Assembly: GCA_907164885.2 (NCBI GenBank)
Contig: OU015498.1
Location: 90,057,649 to 90,121,648 of the forward strand
Origin: Dolomedes plantarius
Lineage: Eukaryota > Arthropoda > Arachnida > Araneae > Dolomedidae
Direction of reading: 5' to 3'
Length of the DNA stretch: 64,000 nt
Shown here: in pieces, positions 22,111-33,462 of the stretch
How positions within the stretch are numbered: the stretch's first letter is position 1
How the letters are laid out: each line of letters starts with the position of its first letter
Made by a program: the position numbers and the translations under genes
The notes under the pieces: generated by a model
What the model was told of the DNA's origin: nothing
What the model saw: only the letters and a program-made list of their open reading frames with translations
Databases searched by the model: none

Positions 22111-22509
22111 GCAGACCAGAAAAAGTACAAAAACAACCTAATTTATAAAAAGTATGAAACTGTTGCCATCTAACTGGAAAAGGATAATTTATGAGGCTTG
22201 GAAGATTATAAATTCATAATTTTTTACCAGTTTTCTTTAGCAGCATTTTCCAACTGTCATTCTTGGATTTTATTTTTAACAGGTTTTCCTAAATGAGAAC
22301 CCGAAGCAAAATAGGAGAGGGGCTTGTAGACCAGGAAGTGTGAAACAAGCGATCCAGCTATTTAAGCAGTGTACGAGATTACAGAAAAGGGTGACATTTA
22401 GACCGTGAAAGTTAGTTCCGTGCATGGCAGCTTAGTAATTCAAGAATTAAAAAAGATAGCCAGTAGCTGAAAGGAATATTGACAGCTCAGTGTCGATAAG
22501 TTAGATCTC

Positions 22510-23315
22510 ATGGATTGAGAAATTTCTTAGTTTTAGTTGGGTTACTTTTAGAAGTTATCTCGGATTAAGAATCCAGAGTAGTTTCAATTTGTTAGTCTGA
22601 TGTTTTGTCATATCTTCTTTGGCATTACGCTCAAGTAGTGAGGAGTTTCTTTAGAAATATCTTAGTTATATTTGGGTTACTTTTAGAAGTAATCTTGGAA
22701 TAAGATTCCAGTGTAGTTTCAATATGTATGTCTATTGGTCATATCTTCTTTGGCATTACGCTCAAGTAGTGAGGAGTTTCTTTAGAAATTTCTTAGTTAT
22801 ATTTCGGTTACTTTTAGAAGTAATCTTGGGATATAATTCCAGGGTAGTTTCAATATGTAAGTCTATTGGTCATATCTTCTTTGGCATTACGCTCAAGTAG
22901 TGAGAAGTTTCTTTAGAAATTTCTTAGTTATATTTCGGTTACTTTTAGAAGTAATCTTGGGATATAATTCCAGGGTAGTTTCAATATGTAAGTCTATTGG
23001 TCATATCTTCTTTGGCATTACGCTCAAGTAGTGAGGAGTTTCTTTAGAAATTTCTTAGTTATATTTCGGTTACTTTTAGAAGTAATCTTGGGATATAATT
23101 CCAGGGTAGTTTCAATATGTAAGTCTATTGGTCATATCTTCTTTGGCATTACGCTCAAGTAGTGAGGAGTTTCTTTAGAAATTTCTTAGTTATATTTCGG
23201 TTACTTTTAGAAGTAATCTTGGGATATAATTCCAGGGTAGTTTCAATATGTTATTCTATTGGTCATATCTTCTTTAGCATTATGCTTAAATAGAGTGGAG
23301 TTTCTTTCTAAACCC
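22510..23315. repeat. 131-bp tandem array, about six copies
   Basis: The anchor GAGGAGTTTCTTTAG (or one-base variant) starts at 22640, 22771, 22902, 23033 and 23164, exactly 131 bp apart. A diverged copy lies at each end. The central copies are nearly identical, which indicates recent amplification or homogenisation from the middle. Confidence 0.93.
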
Positions 23316-24437
23316 TAACACTTTTAGACGCCTACAAGATGCCAATCGGGATTCAAAAACTGCATTACTCCATAGTCTATCCCCAGAAAGAAATATAAAC
23401 CAAAATTTTCCTTCAATTAATCTCGTTTGAAATTGCATTTTTTCAACAACGGCAGTCATATTCAGATTTTCTGTGTGTTATATAAACATATGCGTGCGTA
23501 CGTTTACGTGTTTACATGCACAACCAAAGTAAAGACATAAAAAGAAAACAAGTTTTTTTTAATATTCAGAACCTTACTTCCCACGAGTTTTTTTTCCTCC
23601 GAGGCAAGAGCTCATGCACACAAAGCTGCCATTAATGCCGGAGAGAGAAAGGAAATCTAAAGTAATATACACACGACAAGGGATGAAAACTTCTGATGAA
23701 AGTCAATCTCTCTTTATTAAAAATTATAGTTTAATTTAGCGGACTTTTATCAAACGAAAAGGGAGGAGAGAGAAAAAGGGAGAGAAAATATTAAACACAG
23801 ACACAAAGGATATCACGAGTTACTGGGAAAAATAGAAGGCGGAAAAAAATCGATTCCAGAATGCTTTTAAGGGAATAAGAGAAAAAAAATTGGCAACGTA
23901 AAAAAAAGTGGATGAGAGTTTGTATTAAGTTTCGTGTCAAAGAAAAACAACCAGGTAAAAGAAAGACATGTCCGGACTTGTGGACAATGCTTGTTTCTAG
24001 TGATGAATTTTACAATAAACAGACCCTGTCAAAGTTTTGTCTGAGGAAAATGTATCGTGAAATGGAGCCATTATTTTTCGAAAAGGAAATACATCAGATC
24101 TTACTAAATGTTAATACAAGCTGAAAATATTTTTGCAGTGTTGCATGAAATCATGACGACAAAGGACATTTTTTGAATAAAAAATAACGAATGAAGTCTT
24201 CTCAAATAAGATTGAGAATTAGTAATTCCTTGACAGAATTCATCACTACAGAAGTTTATCTAAAAGGCAATAAAATGGTAAGATAAGAATTCGAAGTTGA
24301 CTATGAACCATTACCATGCACGTTTTTTATTTTTTCAATTTTATGGAATCCATACATTTTGCAAAGCGATTCTTAAAGCCTTTTTTTAAAGCAGCTGATA
24401 TAACGTTTTTTAAACGTTTTACTTTCAATTCAGAAAA
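23316..24437. other. unassigned DNA, purine-rich in the middle
   Basis: A purine-rich segment (GGGAGGAGAGAGAAAAAGGG) lies at about 23760. A 70-residue frame at 23912-24124 has no domain. Confidence 0.35.
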
Positions 24438-24905
24438 ATGATTTATCGGTATGAAAAGAGAAAATTAAGAGATTTACTAAATAAGGAAAGGAAAGATGCA
24501 ATATCACATATCCCCTCACACCAAGAAAAACAAGTGTTGCTGCTTTTAGACTTGCCACGGGACACGACTGTTTGCCTAAATACCTTTTCAGGTTCGGTAT
24601 TCTCGAAAGCCCAAACTGTACTTACTCTTTGTGGTAGGGAAGTTCCTATGGATGCACAGCATTTGCCACTGTGCTCCGCATTATCAAGTAACTGTCTTTA
24701 TGGCAGATATTGGGAGACCAGGGAATTGATGAGGACGAATGGATATCAGCCCAACTAGACTGTTGTGCCTGCTCCAAGATATCTATATGCCATTTTGTTT
24801 TGTGTTTTGTTTCTTCTGTTTGCTTGTTGTATTTCAGTGGCCTATAATAGTGTATAGATGTATGTCAAAGTGCTAATGCTTTAATAAAAAAATATATAAA
24901 AATTC
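24438..24905 (+). pseudogene. 3' end of a non-LTR retrotransposon (LINE), frameshifted
   Basis: Around 24540-24640 one frame reads AAFRLATGHDCLPKYLFRFG then ILESPNCT. After a frameshift another frame gives LCGREVPMDAQHLPLCSALS and YWETRELM. This order (RLxTGHDCL, then a Cys/His knuckle, then YW) is the C-terminal region of many arthropod LINE reverse-transcriptase proteins. A stop at about 24758 is followed by a short 3' region and TTTAATAAAAAA at about 24881, a likely polyadenylation signal. The copy is 5'-truncated, as usual for LINEs. Confidence 0.65.
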
Positions 24906-24952
24906 AACTCATTTGAAAAAAACTTATCTGCAAAGCATCAACTTGCTATAAA

Positions 24953-25470
24953 TTGGTTTGGTTTAGAGCGCTACGGACAATTTTTGCTACACGAGGGCAA
25001 ATAAGACCGGGACCTACTGCTTGAGGACGATTACGAATGGCTAGAAACGTCCATTCCCAGAATGGAATTCGAAACCACTCTGTTAACAAATGCCAGTGAC
25101 CTAGCCATTCGGTCATCGTCCAGCAACTTGCTATAAGATAACGAAAATACAATGCGTTAACGTAGCACTAAGCACTGAAATTACGATACTACGATAATTT
25201 CTGAACTAAAACTGGGAACGAAATTAGTCAGAAAGATGTTAATATTGCGGAGATTAGAACCTTAAAACAGGCCGCAAATCGAAGAGACAGATATTTCAAA
25301 ACATTGCTTCCGATTTCTTGTAGTCACAAGCATTTCGGATATCTCTAATATCTACACACCAAAGTAACAGACTGATGTTCGTGCACATCCATAGCAAATA
25401 TTTAACAAACATGACGACAATAAGCAACATTTGTTCATGGACTGAATCCACGGACACATCCCTGTAAGAT
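24953..25470 (-). repeat. composite interspersed repeat ending in SINE-A (inverted copy)
   Basis: It is the reverse complement of 8516-8999. SINE-A occupies about 24953-25126 (box B visible as TGGAATTCGAAACCACTC on the plus strand, box A as ACCTAGCCATTCGGTCATC). The shared non-SINE part runs to about 25470 (TCTGAACTAAAACTGGGAAC, CCTTAAAACAGGCCGCAAA, TATTTAACAAACATGACG). Confidence 0.7.
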
Positions 25471-25511
25471 GAAGATGTCGGGATGATATTAATGTATCTA
25501 ATTTTTAAAAA

Positions 25512-25876
25512 GGGGCTCGGTGGTCCGGTTTGCAAGAGCAGCGGGTAATTGATCTGAACGTCTCTAGTTCGATGCTCGTCACTGAGAAATCCACCGCAGT
25601 GTACGCTAATAGCGGCTGGTGCACGTAAAATCTGTCGTGGCTCTAATGTCCTTCAAGTTCTCAAAATTTACCTCTGGAGGTGCGGGGTCAAGTGTACTGG
25701 TCTTGTCACTTGGCTCGGTCCAAAATCACGGGACCGGTCCGTTAGCCAAGTCGGACACTAAGTCTTGTGGTGCTAACTTAAAACCGGAGTCGCATCACTC
25801 AGCCCAATAGCGTATAGTGGCCTTGATCTGATGTTGCTGTTGGTCAAGGGGAATAAGCAACAACAATAACAATTTT
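25512..25876 (+). mobile_element. SINE-B copy with (AAC)n tail
   Basis: The tRNA-like head has GGGGCTCGGTGGTCCGGTTT and a box-B-like TAGTTCGATGCTCGTCAC. The body contains GTTCTCAAAATTTACCTCTG, GGAGTCGCATCACTCAGCCC and a ATAGTGGCCTTGATCTGATG end. The tail is AACAACAATAACAA. The body differs enough from the 34.5-kb copy to be a separate subfamily. Confidence 0.65.
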
Positions 25877-25980
25877 TAAAATGAGGAACACGGAAGCAGA
25901 ATTTTTTTGGTATACTCTATAAATTTAATGCAAAAATTTACCTGCATAGAAACACTCCTAGATGCCCCTGCAAAATTACT

Positions 25981-25981
25981 T

Positions 25982-26024
<43 letters not shown>

Positions 26025-26054
26025 GATATATATATGTGTGTGTGTGTGTGTGTA
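25981..26054. repeat. (CA)n(TA)n(TG)n compound microsatellite
   Basis: CA, TA and TG tracts are arranged symmetrically, so the whole block can fold on itself. Plus-strand frames through it are artefacts. Confidence 0.97.
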
Positions 26055-27070
26055 TACTTATACACAGGTGTATTCATATATTCATATATATTAAGAGAGA
26101 TAGATAGAGTAATAAGTTTAGCCATGTTCAAAAAAGTTTTCGGTAGCTATGATAAAATACCTATTTAAAACATAGTTAAGTAAGTTAGATAAGTATAAAT
26201 AATTTAGCCCCCCCCCCCCCAAAAAAAAAAAAAAATAAGAGTTGCACATAAAATGAAACAAAGTACCCATTATTTAAGAACATCTTGTCCATGATATTTA
26301 AAGATGTATTGATAGACATACAAAAGAAACAGTTTTGGACATCAGTCCTGAAAGAAAAAAAAATTACATATATCAGGATCATTAGCCTAACATATTTTTA
26401 TAGCTAACTGCTCAAAAACTTGAAAAGAAAATATAAGCTGTTATGAAGCACCTTATATTGAATAAAAGCCTGCCATTCATTCAAAAAAGAAAGAATCCAC
26501 CCAACTTTCATTACAGGATGTAATTATAAAAATCCATTTTTTTTTTTCATTCTTCCAAAGAAAGCGGGGAAAAGGGGATTTTTCACTAGAGCTCATCTGT
26601 ATGCTTTCGGGAGTCGAGAATATAAAGAAAATGAGACCGAAATATAATTGCCTACTTCTCTCACAATTCGATCGCCTTCTCATTCTCCAAAAAAGCGGCA
26701 GTCAGCTTCGAGGAACATGAATAGGCCAGACAATAGAGGAAGAGTTAAGTTGTCGAAGGGCCATACGCACTCGGAATATTTTTTTCCCCCTATCTCCTCG
26801 GTTTAAATGGAGAAAAGTCGTCTGCTTAAATTAAAGATTCTGATTTGTAAAAGTAAAAAAAAAAAAAAGAACGGATTTAAAGGTGATTATTTACAATGAG
26901 TACAAAGCGAAAGAGTCCGGTCTTGGAAAAAAAGTAGATAATATTTAATTATATTTTAAGTTCAAAGGTAGTTTCAGATATTGAGTAGTATAGAATATAT
27001 TATTATCTTTTTATTATCGAAGAATTTTATATTTTTTTAAAGGTTAGATAGATTTAATGTATATTCTATT
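26055..27070. other. unassigned DNA with homopolymer runs
   Basis: A C-run followed by an A-run lies at about 26209-26235. The stretch 26540-26830 is less AT-rich and looks like unique sequence. No gene or element recognised. Confidence 0.4.
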
Positions 27071-27072
27071 AA

Positions 27073-27164
27073 GCTCGGGTATGTTATTAGGTCTACTGGG
27101 TTAACATGGTGAATAAACAACAAACATCCACATAATAAATATACGTTACACAATACATATATTC

Positions 27165-27233
<69 letters not shown>
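27073..27233. repeat. repeat block plus (TA)n microsatellite, copy 1
   Basis: The 90-bp block beginning CGGGTATGTTATTAGGTCTA and containing ATACAACAAACATCC-like sequence recurs at 28018-28108. Here it precedes a (TA)n run at 27170-27233. Confidence 0.7.
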
Positions 27234-27237
<4 letters not shown>

Positions 27238-27926
27238 AAATCAGTTAGTTCGTATAAATAGGCTATGTTCTAAAGACAATAGGAATAAGCATATTTTAGA
27301 CTTGATAGCTGTGCTAACACGTAATTATTACCCCGAAAGTCTATCCAAACACATAATTGGTTGTTTTAGTTTTAATGAATAGTTTGTTCTGTTGCAATTA
27401 ATCAGTAAATCATAATAATAAGAAAAATTAGAAAATATAACTACTAAAAATAAAAAATTTAAAAATAAAATTAAAACCTTAAGTAAAAATAAAAATAAGA
27501 TAAAAAATAACACTCAGTAAAAATATTAAAAACTAAATTAATAAAGGTTTAATAGTCCTAAAACACAGTATCCATAGTAGGTAAGTTTCTGTTTTTCCAT
27601 AATCTCCATGGTTGCAAGTTTTGTGACGTCAGTCATCTTGCGGTTACTTATTCTTAACTTACACTCTGTCTAGCTCCAGGCTTGGTGTTCTATGGTTAAG
27701 TAATTCTTTATTCAATTCTACAGTTATTCATGTATTGTACGGTGTCTGAGTGTGTTTATTGTATAGATCATACTCATCGGAAACAATCCATTGGTTTTTA
27801 GACAGTATTGACACCGCTGACGGAGAGATGCTGTCTAAAACCTCTTTCATACTTATCTTTTCATGTTTTTAGTTCCTGGCTGCAAGTAGTTTTAGTGCTC
27901 ATACTGGTTTTCTCTTTCAACTATTT
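27234..27926. other. unassigned AT-rich DNA
   Basis: No recognised feature. Short Leu/Phe-rich frames reflect T-rich sequence. Confidence 0.4.
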
Positions 27927-28016
<90 letters not shown>

Positions 28017-28108
28017 AAACCCGGGTATGTTATTAGGTCTATTGAATCAGCATGGTGAATATACAACAAACATCCGCACTATAAATATACATTTAGCGAA
28101 GTATTCTA
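27927..28108. repeat. (TA)n microsatellite plus repeat block, copy 2
   Basis: A (TA)n(CA)n(TA)n tract (27927-28012) is followed by the same block as at 27073 (CGGGTATGTTATTAGGTCTA). The microsatellite is on the other side here, so the two blocks are direct repeats about 946 bp apart. Confidence 0.7.
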
Positions 28109-30009
28109 ATTAAGGGAATTCTCTACTGAACCTTGATTTTGAACGACAGTTAGATCCCCATTTTATCCCCAAATTAATCCCCATATTATGAGAAAAAAAT
28201 TTATAGGGTAGAGATCCATGTGGCAAAGTTTCGGTTTAGAAGCTTTCAAAGTAATTATAAGGGGATTTTAATTTCAAAATCGAATTCAACGTATAAAGTT
28301 CGTATCTTAGAAATATGTAAAAAAGCGCATCGTATATGGAACCTATGCATTGAATATTAAGACCTTAATTATATAGTTTATATTTATATATATATATATT
28401 TACATGGATACGAATCGTATACGAAGGTATAAATCTTTACAATTTATTAAGTTTAAATTTTAAGAAACTACCTTTAATATTGACAGTCATTGTTTCATTT
28501 ATGTAATTTCTTCATAAAATATCCCTTTTCGTTTTTCAATGTATTTAAAAAAAGCAACATATATAATGCATTTTAAACAATCAGTCCTGTGCGCGACTCT
28601 TGCAATTTCATCGATTAGTTTCAAGCTAACCTCATTTTCCGATAGATTTACTTTAACAACCAATGCTTTATTATACTATAAATATCTTCATTTCTTTCCA
28701 GCTTTGTAATTTCATTAAACTAAGGTTTTTCAGTTTGAAAAGGTTTCTATTTAATAAATTTTCTTTATAAAAAAGTTTTCCATTCGAACGAGGAAAATTC
28801 GTGAAACAAGGGATCAACTGTAAGTATAATTAATGTCTGTTTTACCAAGACAGGACAGTCAGTGGAAACAGAAAAAAAAATGTGTTCTGAAAGTTCCTAA
28901 CTGAACTATTATTAGTGTTATTTAGAAGCAAACTACAGCATACTTCATTCAGAAACAATTTTTAGCGTATCACAATTGATTAATTCTCACTGAAATAACA
29001 TTAAATATACGGAACACACGTGGTTCATGCATACGCAAATACATAAATGTAATTTTGGTTCGCTTATGGGTTAGATAATTAGATAAAGAAAGAGAAAATT
29101 TCTAAATATCGGAATAAACAAACTAAAAAAAAAATAACATTGGTGAGAGCTTTTTGGGAAAATACTTGTTGAACGATTTTTCCCGTTCATAATTAGATTT
29201 TTTTCTCTATTTATCAAATTTATATCATTAACTGTTAGTCAGGAAATCATGGAATGAACTTCAAACTTGCAGAAAACCCAATTAAATGTGGTAATTTGAA
29301 CGGATGAATTTCAATAAGTACACAACGAAAGAAATTCTGTGGTGGAAATCCTATTTAGTAATACTTACGAAAATAATATAATTAACAAATGTTTTAAAAG
29401 TGTAACGTATTTAGCTTTTCTTCCCCATAACATGTTTTACAATAAAACTTAGTCAACGCGAATGTTTATTCGCATCCATTTATTAACTGCACAATTAGGT
29501 TGTGTTAAAGATGACATCAATTCCTCAAACTTGTTATTTTGCAAAAAAAATCAAGACGATGAGAATTAACACAGCTAATTACAAATAAAATATCTTTCGG
29601 CAATATTAATTTGTAATTTAAGTCATACAACTCTTTTAATCATTGTATATTCCGTGTATATATAAGGACTTTAAGAAATAAATGTATTTTGTGATATAAT
29701 GAGATTAATTAAGTAAAATGAATTAATTTTGCAATTGTCAGATCTTTCTGATAAATTATTACAAAGAATACATACAGAGAAAGGTACACAAAGCATTTTA
29801 GAAGTGTTATAGTGAGCGGTAAATAATTTGTTCGTTGGAAAAATAGCTACATTATTACGTATGAATTAAAATTATTTATGAAATTTTTCAGTAATATATT
29901 TTATGTCATTAAAAAATAGAAAATTTTTGAAATACTTATTGAAAGATATGAATATAAAATTCTAAATAAATACAAAAAATATTATTTGCACAAATAAAAA
30001 AGTTTAAAA
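28109..30009. other. unassigned AT-rich DNA
   Basis: Almost 2 kb of AT-rich sequence with no long frame, no tandem repeat and no transposon end recognised. Confidence 0.45.
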
Positions 30010-30011
30010 TA

Positions 30012-30127
30012 CAATATTTTTCCGACCATAAGACGCACCTCAAATTTACGGGAGGAGTTTTATAAAAGCATATTTTGTATTGTGTTAGGTATATAAAGAT
30101 TTTTCAATTTCTTACTTAATAAAGATA

Positions 30128-30179
<52 letters not shown>

Positions 30180-30245
30180 AAATTTTCATTTTTTGTTAAT
30201 GTTACCTTCGGATCATAAGACGCAAACCAAATTTTAAGCTTTCTC
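30012..30245. mobile_element. MITE of the 'ATAAGACGCACC' terminal type
   Basis: It starts AATATTTTTCCGACCATAAG followed by ACGCACCTC, a widely seen MITE terminus. The interior TTTCAATTTCTTACTTAATA matches the copy at 61626-61856. A (TA)n tract at 30133-30176 lies inside. A second CATAAGACGCAAACC near 30213 is in direct, not inverted, orientation, so the right boundary is unclear. Confidence 0.55.
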
Positions 30246-30479
30246 ATTGAATGTACGAAGTTTGACGAAAGCCTATAAATACTATTTTATACTGTTATAA
30301 TGTTCTTAGTTGTCCACTGAACTAGATATAAAACAATCATATACAAAATACTTAAGATTGCAAGAGGAATTCTAACCAGCTATACGAAGCTTTGTAACTT
30401 CTTATATTTCATCATAATTGAGCTGCGAAATATGAATTTCACTTTTCACAATTTATAAGGAACGGAATTTGAAAAACGA

Positions 30480-30560
30480 GTGTTTCTAACTTAGTCTGGA
30501 TAACTCAGATGACAGAATACCGGCACAAGACCCGGGTTTAATTATCAGTAGATCGTTAGT
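30480..30560 (+). mobile_element. possible tRNA-derived fragment
   Basis: GGATAACTCAGATGACAGAA then ACCCGGGTTTAATTATC resembles box A and box B at tRNA spacing. No body sequence known from the other SINEs follows. Confidence 0.3.
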
Positions 30561-30614
30561 TTTTTGCTGTATAAAAAATAGAAATCACAGATTTAAATTT
30601 GCAATTTCTTTGTT

Positions 30615-31115
30615 GTATAAAAGTTAAAACGTAGCTTTGAAACTAAGGAAAGCAAAGAAGCTGACGAAGTTTTGGAAGGGTGGCTATTTTTCCTTACAAT
30701 TTACAAATAATGGTAGATGTTAAGTAAATTAAGCATTAAACATTTCGAACGTGTCTGATTGAGTTTACTATTTATCCTTGTATAAAAGTTAAAACTTAGC
30801 TTTGAAACTAAGGAAAGCAAAGAAGTTGACGAAGTTCTGGAAAAGCGGCTAGTTTTCCTTATACTTAGTTAACAATGATATAGTATGTTTTAGTAAATTA
30901 ACTATTAATGATTTTGTACGTGTCTGATTGAGATTGCTATTTATACTAGTATAAAAGTTATAACTTAGCTTTTAAACTAAGGAAATCAAACAAGTTGACG
31001 AAGCTCTGAAAGAGCGGCTATTTGTCCTTACAATTAACTAATAGTAATAGATGTTTAGTAAATTAAGCATTAAAGATTTCATACGTGTCTGAGTTTACTA
31101 TTTATCCTTGCAAAG
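30615..31115. repeat. three-copy tandem array, 166-169 bp unit
   Basis: Copies begin TATAAAAGTTAAAAC or a variant at 30615, 30781 and 30950. Shared landmarks are AACTAAGGAAAGCAAAGAAG and CGTGTCTGATTGAG. The third copy ends at about 31110. Confidence 0.88.
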
Positions 31116-32031
31116 TGAAACGCTATATAAGAAAGGTCCAAATACATAGGAAAGTATGTTGCAAATGTACAATACCAATGAATGGATTATCCAACAGGAC
31201 TTCTTTACGTCAAAATTTACTACTAACCTAATGTGCCTGAGTAGAATGAATCCAGAAATTTGACACTGTTATATGACATCCTATGTCCAGATAATGTACA
31301 GTATAAAATGCCAGAAAGAAAAATGCGAAGCTTTAAACAGAAATTCTGAATAATAAAAAAAAGTCTTAATACTTAATGTAACATTTATGGGGAAATTAAT
31401 GTCTCACTTTAAACATAACCTTTCAAATTCAAAATGGGATTTAGTGTTATTAAAATATTTACTTAAAAATGGAGGAAAAAATCACCAATCCCTAAAAATT
31501 AAAAACACGGGATGAGCAATTCAATTTCTTTTCACATAATGCGTCCTAATCTCATCTCCTAAGCACATTCTCGCAGCTACATCCACTTCATTGTTTTCCT
31601 TCTACTGGTGAAAAGAATTCCCCTGAGAAAATCCCTAATTAAATAAAATACAGTGATAACAAATCCCTTTGACGCAAATGGAGAGTCGTAAAGTCTGTTT
31701 AGTTTCCTTTTTCTTCATTTCCATGCGAGAGATTAGACGCGAATTTATATTGAAATGAAAATTTGAATTTCATTTAACAGAAAGGGAAAGATTAGGGCAA
31801 TGGTTCAGATCACCACTGAGGACAGATTTCAACCGTTTGGAGCGAATGTATAATAGATCTTTGTCAACAGCCATATGTAAGATACGATATTCGTATTTTT
31901 TTATAGCATTCCGAGCTATTCATTCCAGAAATTCAAATAAAGAATTATTTTTGACACCTATAGTAGTAAAAGTATACGAATTATAGCTGAACTAGAATTT
32001 TAATCAATTCTCTTTAAGTTATATTTATTAT
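31116..32031. other. unassigned DNA
   Basis: The segment 31540-31800 is less AT-rich and looks unique. No gene recognised. Confidence 0.4.
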
Positions 32032-32438
32032 TTAAGGCTATTGTGTACTGACCTATTTCATTCACCTCAATGTTAACCTAAGTAGAAAATGTGCCCAAGG
32101 AACGATTAAAGATTTTTTTAAATTGTACTCTGTAATAGAGAGAGAAATTTTACACCCTGAGACATTTTTCGCTTTTTTAAATGTAAATAATATTTTTAAA
32201 TTTAAATTATTCGGGGAAAAATCTGGTATGGTGTGCTTTAAACGCTCTTAAATTCCTTTGGTGGACCGAATTTATAAAATGAATCCTGTTACAAGGTACA
32301 AAAAAGTACAGGCTCTCTGAAAATACCATTTATATTGAATTATCAGCATTCATGTAGCTGTAAATAGTAAACAAATTTTCTCCATAGGTTAACATTGAGG
32401 TGAGCGAATCCAATAGTCTTAGTACACAACAGCTTTAA
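32032..32438 (-). mobile_element. TTAA-MITE family copy (inverted interior)
   Basis: TTAA occurs at both ends (32032-32035, 32435-32438). The left repeat is GGCTATTGTGTACTGACC and the right ends TTAGTACACAACAGCTTTAA. The interior is reversed relative to the 33054 copy. Confidence 0.88.
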
Positions 32439-33053
32439 TACGTTTACAAATGGGTGTCACAAGTTTACAAATTATATCATCTTCGTTCTATATCATTCAA
32501 ATTACATTGCAAGATCTTCGAAATAAAGCCCGCCAATATCCTTATTCTTATAGTGTGTACAGTACTGAAGAATACATCAAAGGATTTGTGTTCATTAGTT
32601 ATAAGTACAGAGATCGGGTAATAGAGAAGAATCAGTTTGAATGTCTGTGTAACGTCAGTTATTTTTGATGCATACTTAGGCAACCGCCCGAAAAAACCAT
32701 GTTTATATACATATTTTGTTTACATTCATACGATTAAAGACATTGCATACTAACATTTTGTTACCTAATTTTTGCTTTGACGGTGAAAGGATATCTTATA
32801 AATGTTGTTGCGTTTGAGGCAGATGTAAAAATTTTTTTGACATAGCATCTCTGTTATGCATAGTAAATTTAAGAATATTGAAATCTCTTAATAATATATG
32901 AAACTTTAATATTTTTTAACCCCGTGAACACTGTAATCAGCGATTACTAAATAAAAGCTAATTTTACATGATACAACTGCTTTCTAGTTTTCCGTTATGA
33001 AATGAGTAAAGATACAATGACTTATAAACGAAATACAGTCTTTCCTTTACTAC
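32439..33053. other. unassigned DNA between two TTAA-MITEs
   Basis: About 615 bp separating two copies of the same MITE in opposite orientation. Overlapping frames of about 70 residues on both strands (32450-32683) carry no domain. Confidence 0.35.
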
Positions 33054-33462
33054 TTAAGGCTGCTGTGTACTAACCCTATTGGATTCGTTCACCTCAGTGT
33101 TAACCTATGGAGAAAATGTGTCTGCTATTAACAGCTACATAAATGCTGGTAATCCAATAAAAATGGTATTTTCAGATAGCCTGCATTTTAGCACCTTGAA
33201 ACAGGATTCATTTTATAAATTTCGTACACCAAAGGAAGTTATGAGCGTTTAAAACACACTATACCAGATTTTTTCTTCCGAAGAATTAAAAATTTAAAGT
33301 ACTATTTGAATTAAAAAAAACGAAAAATTTCTTTCTCTATTAAGGAGTACAATTCTTTAAAAAAAATCTTTAAATCCAAAACGGCAATCCTTGGACACAT
33401 TTTCTCCATAGGTTAACATTGAGGTGAGCGAATACAATAGGGTTAGTATACAGCAACCTTAA
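33054..33462 (+). mobile_element. TTAA-MITE family, best preserved copy
   Basis: TTAA flanks both ends (33054-33057, 33459-33462). The terminal inverted repeats are about 70 bp long, starting GGCTGCTGTGTACTAACCCT and closing AGGGTTAGTATACAGCAACC. The interior includes AATCCAATAAAAATGGTATT and CACACTATACCAGAT. Length is 409 bp, with no coding. The TTAA target suggests dependence on a piggyBac-type transposase. Confidence 0.9.

Noticed and set aside
22510..23315. CRISPR-like or regulatory array
   Set aside because: The whole 131-bp unit is repeated without variable spacers and the DNA is eukaryotic, so this is an ordinary tandem repeat.
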